Shown here: piece by piece, positions 10,924 through 23,051 of the stretch | Numbering within the stretch: the stretch's first letter is position 1 | How the letters are laid out: every line of letters begins with the position of its first letter | Assembly: GCA_045837725.1 (NCBI GenBank) | Contig: JBEWZL010000124.1 | Coordinates: forward strand, 62,001 to 126,000 | DNA length: 64,000 nucleotides | Origin: Vermamoeba vermiformis | Taxonomy: Eukaryota > Tubulinea > Echinamoebida | Reading direction: 5' to 3' | Position numbers and translations under genes: made by a program | The notes under the pieces: model-generated | Seen by the model: the letters and a program-made list of their open reading frames with translations, nothing else | Database searches by the model: none | What the model was told of the DNA's origin: nothing

Positions 10924-13207
10924 ATGCAGCGATCCATCCTGATCTTCGTTATCGGGGTTCTTGGAGCCATAGCCGCTTCAATAGAGCTAAATAACAAGCG
11001 CATAGTATTATCTAAAATGGAGGGATGGCCGCAAGATTGGAGTAGAATTTCAGGATCGGCTCCAAACGAAAAAATTTCATTTGTAATAGCGTTGAAGCAA
11101 AATAATTTGGATGTTTTACAGGTAATTTCGATATTTTAATTTGTATCTTTATAATTCGATAAAGTGCATCCACGCTCCGATGAAATTTTCAATTGACAAT
11201 TTCCTTAACTAGGCTAAATTCAATCGTGTTAGTGATCCCACGAGCGCTGAATATGGATTATATTTAACGAAGGAGCAAATTCATCAAATTGTAGCGCCAA
11301 CACCCGCAGTACAAAAATTATTGGTGGATTGGCTTAGCGACAATGGTTTAACGCTCAACAGCGACTACACTATTGAAGGAGATGTCATTATTGTCCAAAC
11401 CAACGTCGCTAAAGCCGAGAAGTTATTCGAGACCGAGCTACAAGCATTCAAGAAAGACGACAAAAGTAAGCAGCTGCATCCGCTAAAAAAATCGCCGTGG
11501 ATTAACATAATAATTATCGCAGTTATTCATCGAGTACAAGGAGTATACTCTATCCCTAGCCATCTTTCAGCTCATATCTCTTTCGTTAGTGGTCTCACGA
11601 ATTTTCCAAGGCGAACGCAGGCCCAATTTTATCGTACAAAACGAGCTACAATGGACGAACCGGTACATGTGCCTTATTCTCTGAAAAATCAGTACAATAT
11701 GCCGCAGAATCTAGTTAATAGAAGTCCTAAAAATAGCCAAGCCGTAGTTCAGTTCATCAAATCGCATTCATTCAATTATGCGGATCTGTATCAGTTCGAA
11801 AAGGCCAATAACTTGCCTAATGTAAGCATTAAGACATTAGGACCTTTTACTGGCAACAATCTGGAGAGTACTTTAGACATCCAATACATTACTGGCATTG
11901 GTGTGGGAGGTAATGTTGATCACGTGACATTTTCATCAGTTTGACTTTTATTGACCAAACTTGCTACAGTTCCCACGTTGTTTTGGACTTTAGATGATTG
12001 GATCTATGAATTTTCGATACAACTTTCAGCAATGTCGTCACCGCCTCTTGTTGTGTCGGTCAGTTGGGACAGCGATGAAAGAGATATTTGTGACTCGACT
12101 ACCAATCCCACTTATAATTGTCAAGGACTTGGAATTAACAATCAAACTTACGTTGATCGAATCAACACCGAGTTCATGAAAGTAGGTTTGAGGGGTGTCA
12201 CGTTGATCGTCTCGAGGTAAGCCATTACAATTATTTCGAATACTGTTACTAATGCAATTGGTTCATAGTGGTGACTACGGCGTGTCGGGTGCAGATGGCT
12301 GCGATCCTACTCCATTAAACCCCTACTTCCCTGCATCATCGCCCTACGTCACTTCAGTGGGTGCGACGCACATCTACAGTGAGCCGAGTCGTGCTCATAG
12401 TAATGGCGCTAAGGACTTGCCGCCTGTGTGCAAACAGGTGTATAATTGCAGCACACCCGGATCTGAAGTCGGAGAAAATTGGTCTGGCGGAGGATTTGCT
12501 ATTTATTCCGACATGCCGAACTATCAGAAGAGCGCTGTACAGCAGTACTTGAAGACACCTAGTATTGGGTTCCCCGACAAGTCCTTGTTCAATACATCAA
12601 AGAGAGCATACCCTGGTAGGTTCCTTCTAAATTAGGAAAGCCACGCATTTTCAGGACGCGATATCACCTACGCTATGAATTATAAGTGATCTAATCTGTA
12701 GCTAATTAGATATTTCCTTAAATGGACATAATTTCTTGTTGTACACTGGTGGTTCCTGGGGGATTGTCGATGGCACATCAGGAAGCGCACCAGTGTTAGG
12801 CGGTACGAGTCATGATTCGTCCTGCGAGGTTATTGCTAATGAAAAATATTAATAGGAATGATTGCAATGATAAACGACTGGCGATTGAGCAACAACAAAC
12901 CTCCGCTTGGTTTCTTCAATCCGCTGTTGTACCAGATGTACCAACAGGCACCGAACGCGTTCACAGATATGACTCAGGGAATTAACTCTTGCATGATAAT
13001 CGGCTCCTGCTGTCAAACTGGATTTTCAGGTGCGTACTGATTAACGAATCAATTTTATTTAGCTAATTTTTTTTCCTATTTGTAGCGGCAACAGGTTGGG
13101 ACGCTGTTACTGGTGTAGGAACTCCTAACTTCTCAAACATGCTTCAATATATTCAATCGATCAACAACCCAGCGTGGAGCACGGACGGAATTAATTTTGA
13201 GATCTAG
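10924..13207 (+). CDS. TPP1: Sedolisin (S53) protease, tripeptidyl-peptidase 1-like
   Basis: A signal peptide (MQRSILIFVIGVLGAIAAS) leads into a pro-domain (about residues 25-180; LDVLQAKFNRVSDPTSAEYG, LYLTKEQIHQIVAPT, then VDWLSDNGLTL) and the mature enzyme. The catalytic Glu and Asp lie in NLESTLDIQYITG. The oxyanion Asp is in SGDYGVSGADG and the nucleophile Ser in DGTSGSAPVLGG. A Ca2+-site-like end (AATGWDAVTGVGTPNF) closes the domain. Seven short introns are all joined in phase; the one after RAYP is the longest of the late ones (about 95 bp) and contains misleading open sequence. The length (about 590 residues) fits the family. It is expected to be lysosomal and self-activated at low pH, removing tripeptides from N-termini. 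It is transcribed divergently from the PARP gene across 232 bp. Confidence 0.92.
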
Positions 13208-13240
13208 TCTTTTTTGTAATGTAAGACGGGTTTTATAAAC

Positions 13241-13246
13241 AATAAA
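13241..13246 (+). terminator. Polyadenylation signal of the sedolisin gene
   Basis: AATAAA lies 34 bp after the stop codon of the protease gene, in AT-rich sequence. Role inferred from the canonical hexamer and its position. Confidence 0.5.
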
Positions 13247-13548
13247 TATTTACAGCTAGCATCAAAATGTCTTTCGACTGTAATATAATACATTGTGCTA
13301 ATATATGGTAATATTAGCACGGGTGACTCGGGTTGGCAGTCCGGCGTACAGTTAATTTACATTAGTTTTACGCTGTGGGCAGGTGATGCGTGGGAAGTAT
13401 GGTGCGGAATATCGTGGATATAATGTATTATTCCGATGGGTTGTGGAGTTCTCCTGGTGGTCGTGGGTGTGGTTGTGGATGTACCAAAGTGTGATCGTGT
13501 ATTGAATTTTCTTTTGGCTTTCTCTTGGCTTCTTCGCAGAGTTCATAT
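13247..13548. other. Intergenic between convergent genes
   Basis: About 300 bp between the ends of the sedolisin gene and the unknown gene to its right. It is GT-rich on the plus strand around 13430-13500 and shows no coding frame. Probably 3' untranslated sequence and spacer. Confidence 0.4.
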
Positions 13549-15426
13549 TTACACTCGAGTGTTGATAGGGAATCTAGCATTGTTGAGTTTGTTACCGATC
13601 TGAGCGGTCAAAAATTGCTTGATCTCCGCAAAACTCTCGGAACTTTTATGATCTACGGATTTAATTCTGGGTTCTTGTGCATCATAACGTGCATCGGCTC
13701 CCTATTATCCAAATATGTTAATATTGTAATTTAAGTGATCTCGCTCGTTATTCTCGAGAAACATATGACGTTCAATAAATTTAAATCGATTAAATGTCGC
13801 TTGCTTACTCTTGATCTAATCTCCGACAATCTCACAGTCTCTTTCAATTTCTCTTCGCTCCATTTGCGAGGCAATTCTCCTTCACGGCTGAGCGATTTGT
13901 GACAATTCTTGGAGGTCTGGATGTGCAGACGGATCAAAGGCTCGATAGCTTTCGCGACCTCTTCTTCGATCATGTGAACTTCTTCAGCCTTGAGTTCTCG
14001 GCCCATAGAAGATGCCAAGGCGGTGGATAGCATATTAATCCAACACGTAATAATGTCTTCGAGAATTTTCGGGGTCACGCCGTATTGGCCGGATCCTGAT
14101 CAGTTTCGTTAATTAATTGTTACGAACGGGAAATTCCAAGCTTCCAAAGTGGGTAGTAAACAAGTCATATAAATCGTACTCCGATAGTCACGTAGTTGAG
14201 TCCCGTAAAAACTTTTTCGGAACGCAATCCACGATAAATTTCGCGATCAAGAATTCGGCATTTGACTCTGGCGTAACAAAAGAGCAAATTAAAGCTCCGT
14301 AATGACTTGTACGCGTAAAGGGAAGATAGTTATCGGTATAACGAAGTTAAATAAAGATAGAAAATGGTTTTCGGAAGATCAGATTTCGTACCTTGATAGC
14401 AGAAGAAGGCAAAGTCTCGTAAGTTTCCAACGACATTTTTCTCATATGTCTTCTCGAAGAAGCTTTCCTTAAACTTTTGCCACTGCTGTCGCTCTTCGGT
14501 AGATCGACTCAGATGCTGACGCCAGTAAATCTCGCTCAAAGCACCTGTAAAGACAATGAAATGAGTAAATTAGGAACTACATGTAAGAAGCCACCGATAT
14601 TTTGAATGAAAAACTGGCCACGAATAGTTGCGAAAACCCGAAAAAATTCAATCCGTTAGGCGGCATCCGCGACTTACCGAGCCAGGCGTCTTGAAATTGC
14701 TTTACAATCTCTCCGATAATGGAATATCGACTGCTGCTATCTAGGGCATGGCTGGCGAATGCATATTCGATGGCTGGCAATGACTCCAAGAATTGTCTAA
14801 TAAATCCGCGCCATTCGTTTGACAATTTGATGACGGACTTGCGCTTGGCTATTTCTTCTAGCTCTCTTTGACGCGACTCCTTCTCTAATTTGTACTTCAA
14901 CTGCTCGTATTTCTCTTTGTCGTCAAAGACATACTCCCAATTGTCTTCGATCACGGATTCGAAAAGACTGGGATCCGGTCCAGTACCTTCGGAGGGCGCG
15001 GTCGATGGTGCTGTAGCACTCCACCAATGAGGCAATAGCCACCCTAATATTCCGGGGCTTACTGCTGGCGAGTCAGGCAATAGGTTCTTCGCGTTCGAGA
15101 TTGGGATCGCTTGACTCATCTTTGCTTAGCTTGGTTCAATATAAATACGACTTACTTTTAGGTTCGAAGTCAGGCGTCCCGGACGTGTGGTGTTGTCTTC
15201 GAACGATTTAAATTTTTGAAAACCAGGACCATTTTTCGAGACCAAAACCAGATCGAGTGTACCAGTAGTTGGAATTTCATGGAATTTGCTAATAGTTTCG
15301 CCGTTTTTACCTTTGGAGCTCTTGCGTGAATGACTATCTGTGGCTAAAATTGCTTGAGCAAGGATTACGACGAATCTTTTTCGGACGCAGATGGAGCAAG
15401 TTCCATAACAGTCGCAGGAATTCCAT
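13549..15426 (-). CDS. Unknown cytosolic helical protein
   Basis: Six exons join in phase from MEFLRLLWNLLHLRPKKI (ATG at 15424-15426) to ...LNNARFPINTRV. The middle is rich in charged helices: a coiled-coil-like KYEQLKYKLEKESRQRELEE, then LSNEWRGFIRQFLESLPAIE, ALSEIYWRQHLSRSTEERQQ and EDIITCWINMLSTALASSMG. No signal peptide or membrane segment is visible. The family is not recognised. One intron (14096-14391) is about 300 bp, five times the usual size here. The first two introns are short and less certain; if they are wrong, translation would begin at the ATG at 15117-15119 (MSQAIPISNAK). No function is proposed. Confidence 0.6.
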
Positions 15427-15612
15427 CGTGGCCGCTGTTCGATATTCTATATTAGGGTTTTCGAGGAGGTATTGCCTGAAATATAAACTGAGTACATTTT
15501 AAAAAAGGAAGGATGTCAACCTTTTTTTGATCGCAAAGGATCCCGCAAAAGCAAAAGCGAAAATTGGTATGAAATTAATTTATATTGTTACGCATTATTA
15601 AGTTGATTACGT

Positions 15613-17829
15613 TTATCCGATTGCTCGATATCGATTACGCTTTTGGACAGTGCATCTCCACCACGAAACGGCGACAAGGGCCACAGCGACGACACCAATG
15701 GATACACCGATGATTATATCCACACGATGATCATCTATGGTAATAATAACGGATTAATATACCGATGGAGTAGTAAACCAATTCATTAACGAGTTTTCTG
15801 AATTTAGTCAAATTAGATCGCGTCGCAATTGCTTGACCAGTAAAGGTCCTTTTTTGTTATAAATGGCATATCGTTGCTCCAGATATACTACTTACTTCCA
15901 AAAAGTGGATTAGTGCTCGGTGCAAGACCGGTAGTGCCTAAAAAGTAAAGTGATCAGCTCGCGAGATCAGCTTGGAAATTTGGATTGCTTTCTTATCGAT
16001 TGTGACTACGCAATGATAACAATATACTCATGCATTATGAGACGTGATTTCCGTTATAGAACGTCTAAAAGCCACATAAAGAATTTTTCGTTCGGATGGG
16101 CTTACCATTTAAAGCGACGGGAGCGGCCACCGGCGTCAAAGGAGGCTCCGAAACTGGCGTAGAAATAGGTGCCGAGACAGGACTAAGAGGAGGCTCTTTC
16201 ACAGGTGGATTGACAGGAGGACTAACAGGAGTGGTGGGTGGATTCACTGGAGGTTCAACTGGTGGCTCGATCGGTGGTTGTACAGGCGTATGAGGCACTG
16301 GTGGGCTGGAGCAAGCAATAGTCCAGTTCGAAGTGCAATCAAACTCGTCAAAAGGACCCAAAGCATTGCCTTCAAAACACTTGCTCGAGGAACCGCACCA
16401 TCCGCACGATCGAACTTCCGGATTTTGATTCTGAACGCAAGTATCGCACGAATTGAACTTCTGGCAATCTATTAAATGGATTATTAACGAGTTAAAGTAT
16501 TTCTTGATTTGCCACGTCTTGAATCTGGCTTCAATCGTACCTGGGCAGGTCACGTTATGCCACGCGAGACAATGGTGCGTGAGGTCATTCACTTTGCCAT
16601 AAACACAGAAACTAGTGCGAAGAGGCTCGTTATCAAACGTGGGCACTGCTCCACCAGAACACCACGAACAATTTGGATCGGCAGTACATCCGTCGCAAGA
16701 ATTATGCGAACGGCATTGTTCTATAATACAACGTTATTAATAATCATATTTGCATATGTAGCATAGTAACGATCGTACCTGAACAGTTTTGGTAGTTCCA
16801 GTATTTGTCGCAAGTGCCGTTGGCGCAAGGTCCAGAGCCATCGAGTCGTGCCGCGAGACATTTGCCCGTGCTGCTGCACCAACCACAACTCAAGTCCTGC
16901 GTGCACGAGCTGCAATCCTTATGCTCGGAACATTGTTTTTTCGAGACTGAAGGCAGGTGACTTGGTGAATATGTGCAGCTATTAGATAATAGTTGTACTT
17001 ACTAGGACACATAGTAGGATTGACTACTGGGCAGTCGCAAGTGCCTGAAGCCATGCAGGCTTCTTTGCCGTCATTAGATGGCTCGTAGCATTTGTGCGTT
17101 TCGCGACACCAAGCACATCCGCGTGAGGCACACGTAGAACAATTTGCAATCGCTGAACAATTGAGTGTTGCTGCACAACGAAATGTCAGTTATAATTAGT
17201 GTCGCAAATAATATCAAAGATTAATATTATAAAGCCACCAAAGAATTTCTTGTCGATTTTCTGGCAGATCCAGATCGTTGTATTTTAATTATTGTCGAAT
17301 CTATGCAGTACTTACTCTTAGGACACAGATCAATCGATGTAACTGTACATTGTTGCGTGCAATTTGACGCTGAGATTGGGCTTGTTTGCAAGCACGTCAT
17401 TGTTGAAGAGCACCATTCACATCCACCCTTTTTTTTGGTCAGTTTCTTCGTTATTTTGCATATTTATATTACTTACAATATCGGCACATGTTATACAGTC
17501 TTTATTTGCTGTACAGGCATCTGGCCCTATTATAAAAATATAAATTAATAAAATTGATATTATTTAATTTTGGCGAAGCGTATAAACCATCTCCAAATTG
17601 TCTAGCATTCAATATATTTTTTGAAAGCATATTTTTTCGTATTAGCGAAAATTAAACCTTTCTAGCGAAAAATCTTGCAGATTACTCTGTATCTGCACAG
17701 TATGTCCATTTACGTACCAAAATTGAACGATCCGTTGACAATGTACATATTTACACATAATATAATAAATATTAATTTCCACGGCAAGCTCTTCCGTTGG
17801 ATTTGGATTTGGGTAAAGCTGATCGGCAT
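15613..17829 (-). CDS. Type I membrane protein with tandem PSI-like Cys-rich repeats
   Basis: The ATG at 17827-17829 starts a long signal sequence (basic start, hydrophobic core LPWKLIFIILCVNMYIV). Then come seven exons, most encoding one Cys-rich unit of the pattern C-x(5)-C-x2-C-x(4-8)-C-x-W-C (ACTANKDCITCADIGGCEWC, NCSTCASRGCAWC, HKDCSSCTQDLSCGWC, SHNSCDGCTADPNCSWC, KFNSCDTCV...SCGWC). This is the plexin/PSI type. A Pro/Val-rich stalk follows (repeats of PPxxPPV, TPV and SEPP), then one transmembrane helix (IIIGVSIGVVAVALVAVSWW) and a 15-residue basic tail. It is likely a cell-surface adhesion or receptor protein. The unit-per-exon arrangement argues for growth by exon duplication. There is no named homologue I can be sure of. 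Confidence 0.8.
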
Positions 17830-18200
17830 TGTAACGCTTTGCTTAATAACTCATTGCTATTGATATTATTTGATAAATATTTGAAGGCGATTCTTGCCTC
17901 TTCGCCTTGATAACGCCGTTAACAATATGATCTGAAAAAAACGGTCTGGCGAAAAAAGCGCTTGGCAAGTTCGGTTCACGTGTTAACACAAATCTTTTTA
18001 GATATACATATTAAACACAGCACAAATAAGGGTTAACAATTTGTGCTCAAACCTCCAGCAGAAGAAAAAGAAAATTAAACAGGTCGAAACAGCACATCCA
18101 CTACTGATTTATCTCATGGGATATTTGCCTAACTGAGGCAAGGATGAATTACAAGCTTATACGAAGATGAAATACAAAAGACTTCGTTTGGTATCAAAAT
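17830..18200. other. Intergenic
   Basis: About 370 bp of AT-rich sequence with no coding frame or repeat I can support. It holds the promoter side of the PSI-repeat gene and the 3' side of the small Cys-rich gene, both on the minus strand. Confidence 0.4.
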
Positions 18201-18747
18201 TTACAACGGTACAAAATTATTTTTTGGTATTTCCTTTCGAAATTTAGTGTTTTCACTGTTGGTGCTAGAGTTGCTCGAAAGATATAATATTGCATCTTTG
18301 TAGCGCGTTGCTGGGAATAAGTCCCCTTGATAGAGTTTGCAAAGCGGATGTGTTCCTTCCAGTCTCAACTGAACATCGTTGAACGCAGGCAAATAAGCCT
18401 AAATGTAAGTTAATGATATTTCACTGCAAACTAAATTGTTTTATAATTTATTCTCTCTAATTTACTGTATTAGGAAATAAGATTTGTTTATGATTAAAGA
18501 TTCCCACGAGACCGGACAAATCAGGAGCGAACAAAATTCCAATACAGCGAGCCCTGTCATATGTTGATGCACGACAATAGCTGAAACACGGATTGCACTC
18601 GTGCTGTAGCAGATCTGCCAATAACGATTTTGGTTTAATTTTTTGACACAACCGACAGACGGTTTGTTTTGTATTTGTGTTGAAAAGACCAGTGAACAAC
18701 AGATCCTATATATCAATATTGTCACTACAAGATACATTTGAACACAT
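18201..18747 (-). CDS. Small Cys-rich protein, unknown
   Basis: Two well-supported exons join in phase: one with TVCRLCQKIKPKSLLADLLQ, HECNPCFSYCRAS, then FAPDLSGLVGIFNHKQILFP, and one with AYLPAFNDVQLRLEG, KLYQGDLFPATRYKDAILYL and a Ser/Asn tail. Seven cysteines, including CxxC and CxxCxxxC pairs, suggest disulphides or metal binding. The start is uncertain: MCSN followed by a 30-bp intron is the only in-phase choice found, and a signal peptide may lie in an exon I did not find. The gene is divergent from the RhoGEF gene with only about 60 bp between the two starts. No function is proposed. Confidence 0.5.
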
Positions 18748-18809
18748 AATGAAGCTATGGTACGAGGACAAAATCTTTTCCTAAATCCACATTATTTTAA
18801 TTATCAACC

Positions 18810-21800
18810 ATGCAGAACCAACAAGGGCGCAGAATACCACCAAGTCCACCTGCCATAATTAAAGTTCAGTCATTTATTAGACGACGTTTAGCCGGTTTGA
18901 CATTAGAAAGATTAGCGCGTAAGTCTGACAATTAAAATATTCGCAAATATACTGGCGGCATTCGCGTAATTACATTAGTTTTGATTTGAATAATTAAATT
19001 ATGCCATTATTATTGCATTTGATATCATTTTGAAAAATACGACTGACATAAAGAATTCTCACGCTTATAATTGATTATCGTAAAATACAGTGCATCGAAG
19101 GCAAAGAACAAGAGTGTGCTATGAAATATTCGAAACAGAAAAGGCATATGTAAAATATTTAGAACAATTAGGAAAGGTAATGTCAAAAATCTTCCAACTC
19201 GATCTAACTTTCGAACGTAATCTTTGACTATTTTCCCTGAAATTTTGATATGAATCGAATCATGTAGCAATACAATATCCATATCAAGAACAACAAATAA
19301 GTTATTCGGCTCACTAAATGTCATGTCCACTCATCTGGATTTGAGACCGGCGACCGGTATCATGTGAATAATAGCAAATTGGATATTGAATTGGTTTACT
19401 TCATGTTAGCATTAAAGACTTAAGCGGAAGATTACGTCCCAATACTCGAATAGTTAGATCTAGGGCGATCGAAAATAGAGAATCTCTAACACTTTGTATT
19501 ACAGTTTTATTTGCAGCCATTAATAGAAGCAGGACATGTAAAAAAGCAAGAGCACCTCAAATTGTTTAATATGGTAGATGACGTGCGGAAGATCAACCTC
19601 TTCATTTTAGCCGAACTGGAGAAACGATTAGGCAACTGGGAACGATTGCCTACTCGAGAACAAAGACTAGGCGATATATTTTCAAAGCTAGTAAGTCTAT
19701 TTTTATCTATTAAAGTGACCGAGCGTTGCGCGAGATTTTAGATCCTGCCTATCAGCCACTGACATGCCGAAAATCACAACATACCATTTATTTTAACTAT
19801 TAATGGATCCCATTCACTTAAAATGCCATTATATCGCTTAAACACCGTTTGATTCAATTATCTTACCGTTTTTTGTATCTCGCGCATCTCAGGACACAAG
19901 CTAGTAAATTCGTCCTAATACGCGTTTCAATTTGTATAGAGCTAGAATTACTTTGATAGCATTTGTTATTTATACTCGTAGCGCTTACTAACAATAATCT
20001 TGCAGTCACCGTTTCTCAAGATCTACTCGGACTATGTCTCTGAATATCAAAGCAATTTATCAGAGGTCAACAAACTTTTCGAGAAGAAGGCATCGTTTTT
20101 AAAGGCAAGTTGAATTTAAGTCTTTTCAGACTAGTTATAACGTACGAACAAATGTGGACCACTTGACGTCCCTTTTCCCAAAGTCACTTAACTACGGTCG
20201 TAATAGTTCACACGCTCATACTTCTTAATATAGAAATGCATGGATAAAGTTCCTGCGGATTACGATCAGCTCCAGACCGCGCAATTTCTATTAATCATGC
20301 CTGTTCAAAGGTACGCTCACAAACTTGAATATATGCGAACGATTGGCACTAATACATCGTTTTATTAGGATTCCGCGATATCAGTTGCTGATAGCAGTAA
20401 GAGAATTTCGGAAAAATAGTTATGGCGAAAAAGACTAATAAATTTATTAGGAACTGCTTAAGCACACCGCTTACGAACATTCAGATTATGCGGTAAGTAC
20501 TTGAACGTTAAAATATGACCTAAAGGTACACGGCTAAGACATAAATATTGTAGGAATTGACAAAGGCATTGGATGCGATTAAAGCGGCTGGTAGTAAAGT
20601 CGAAGAAGTCGTCAAAGAGCGCCAAAGCATCGAAAAGATATTAGAAATCAATAAGAAAGTTATTCGACCGAACAAGCGCGATTTGGTAAGCGAAAATTGA
20701 ACGAGATCTGATTTGTAACGGCTTGATAATCCTTCTAAAGCACTTAATGATGAATATACTAATACAATTATATAGCCTGAGTCATTTGTAGAGCTTGGCC
20801 GTAGCTATGTATATGAAGGCTCACTAATGAAGGTCTCTCATAAGAGCAATCAAGAACGATATATTTTCATATTCTCAGATGCAATTTTATACACGAAACA
20901 AATATCAAGCAGTGAATACGAAGGAAGGTTCTTCACTAGTTTAACCGGCACTTCAATTACAGACCTTCCTGATACTGGTATGTTTTCACATCTGCAACTT
21001 TGGATCCGTTACACGACGTTTAATGGAAACACTTAATTGCGATCTAATCAATTTAATATTATTCATGTAATTGACCATCTTTATAGCATTCGTTGAGATC
21101 CAAAATCGTATTTCTATTCAAACCCCAAAGAAGTCTGTTATCATGTACACGAAGACTCCTGCTGAGAAGAAAACATGGCTTGAACAGCTCAGAGGTGCCA
21201 TTGCCATGCACGAGAAGCAAGTTTCTAACGCTAACAACCGGAGGAAAAGTGTTAATGCTCGTCCTTGTAAGTACAAAGAGCTGGATCTAAATTTACGAAG
21301 AGTTGTTCTAACATTTTTTAGCGATGATTATGAGCGGGGATGACGTTAAGGATGCCTTAAAATTGAATCTGACACCGCGAAGCAATGTTAGCAGTCCTTC
21401 GGATAGTCCTAGAGATTTTCCTGTTAGATCTCCTTCAGCCGAAAATCAGATCATGCAACGATCACCTTCATCGCCTAATATGCAACGAGCACTCGCGCTG
21501 TCATTAGGAAACAATCGCAAGAGCATATCAAATGGAAACTCACCAGCTGTCCAACCGAAGTTCAATACGGTACAAGCGCGCAAGAACATCAAGCGAGCGC
21601 AGCTGCCCTCTGAAAATCAATGGCACTCTGATGAGCCTAGTTCTACGAATAGCTTCGCTTCAGGATCATCGGATAGTCCTAGATCCGGTGAAGAGTCCCC
21701 AAGGAAACTCAGCCCGAGAAGTGAAGGTGGTTCGCTGCGCAGTTCCAACGGCATTGTGGTCAGGACTGCCAGTCCATCGAGCAGTCCTCCAGGTACTGGC

Positions 21801-22743
21801 CACAAGATGCCCCCGAGACCTCCTCCAAGGATGAGTGTCAGCGGACCAATGGACGCGCAAGTCGTCGGCACACCACCGCTCGCAAGTCCTAAACAAACAC
21901 CAGCTGCAGTCCAACAACAAAGTGCAGTACCTGTTGGCCCATCACCTCGCACGCAGCTCACTAACAGCAACAACTCCATTCCACCGCCCATGTCACCAAA
22001 GACCAGTGGAGAGTTCTCACCGAGACCAACACCACCTGTCGCACAGCCCAAAGCCAATCAAGACGGACCAATGGCCATGAACGGACTTACACCACCGATG
22101 CCTCCTCGTCGTGTCAGTGTTGGTCCCAACGCAGTACCGCCACAGCCACCTCCAAAAGTCCCACCTAAGCAAGGTGTAGTTAATAACAGTCCTCTGCTGG
22201 CTGGAGCGAGGAAATCTGTGGCACCGGTCAACTCGCCTGGCAATCAAAGTCCAACCCTTCCCTCAGCTATTGGCAACACGTCTCCTCGTGGTAACTCGCC
22301 CAAGTTGGTACGTCTATTACTACTGCTCGTCTAATAGAGTGTTATTAACGAAATTGAATTTTTAGAGTCAAAGCACGAGTGCTGTTCCTCCGCCAACTCC
22401 ACCAAAGAAAAATGTCGTTCAAAGCCCTAAGGCACCTTTGGCTAAAGCACCGTTGGCCAAGGCTCCAATGCCTAAAGAACCTGTTGCTAATAGCGGACCT
22501 AACGCGACCTTTGCGGTCCCTGCAATTCCGCCGAAAAAGATGGCTATGCCGCCGAGTGGATCAAGCCCGAAATTGATTCAACGAGGACCCGCGTCAGAGC
22601 CACAACAACAAATGATGCAACAAAGACCATTAGCTAAGAGCATGGGTGTACAGTCCATGAATTCACATATGCGTCTCGGATCTGTTAGCGGACCTCCACC
22701 TGTCCCTGCAGCCCCGCCTAAGCGAACTCAAGTAACCAACTAA
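18810..22743 (+). CDS. RhoGEF: IQ motif, DH-PH and proline-rich tail
   Basis: An N-terminal IQ motif (IIKVQSFIRRRLAG) precedes a DH domain, the exchange module for Rho/Rac GTPases: conserved region 1 is RVCYEIFETEKAYVKYLEQL and conserved region 3 is MPVQRIPRYQLLIAELLKHT. A PH domain follows (GSLMKVSHKSNQERYIFIFS ... VIMYTKTPAEKKTWLEQL). The remaining 450 residues are disordered, rich in Pro, Ser and Asn, with many PPxPP and SPR/SPK motifs that could bind SH3 domains and be phosphorylated. About eleven exons join in phase. The intron 20105-20233 uses a GC donor (AAG/GCAAGT). The protein should link Ca2+/calmodulin, through the IQ motif, to actin control at the cortex; that link is inference from domains. 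Confidence 0.9.
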
Positions 22744-22880
22744 AAGACAACAAATAATTATTTATTGAAAATGCGAATGCGGAAAAAAATAGTAGGATAG
22801 TGCAGAACAGTCTAGTTAGAAGCTTTAAAGCTCTTTTTGTATCATTGTTGAAATTGTAATTGTATGATTAACTTTATGTA

Positions 22881-22886
22881 AATAAA
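22881..22886 (+). terminator. Polyadenylation signal of the RhoGEF gene
   Basis: AATAAA occurs about 140 bp after the stop codon in AT-rich 3' sequence. Assigned by motif and position only. Confidence 0.45.
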
Positions 22887-23051
22887 TCGAGATCCACGAC
22901 AAACACAGAATACGACCCAAGACGTATCAGCGAAACACATTCTTGTTAAATATAAAGTTCTCGTTGTGAGTCAAAAATCGAACAAAAGGGGACATGTGAT
23001 GATGTTATTTTCGGAGATTGCGCAGGTCTCAAGTAAAGTCTATAACATAGT

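Noticed and set aside
12655-12690. Extra exon GRDITYAMNYK in the sedolisin gene
   Set aside because: Joining RAYP directly to DISLNGHNFLLYTGG keeps the family alignment and phase, so this stretch is intronic.
15150-15185. GGTTCGAAGTC resembling a tRNA B box
   Set aside because: It lies in coding sequence of the unknown gene and no cloverleaf can be drawn around it.
16096-16293. Gly/Thr-rich plus-strand frame
   Set aside because: It mirrors the Pro/Val-rich stalk of the PSI-repeat protein on the other strand.
19025-19330. Minus-strand frame of 101 codons across a RhoGEF intron
   Set aside because: It overlaps the DH exon antisense and the AT-rich intron; it begins with a plausible Met but shows no splice partner or motif.
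21617-22057. Long minus-strand open frame of 146 codons
   Set aside because: It is antisense to the Pro/Ser-rich tail exon of the RhoGEF gene; the Gly/Leu-rich composition is the mirror of Pro-rich coding.
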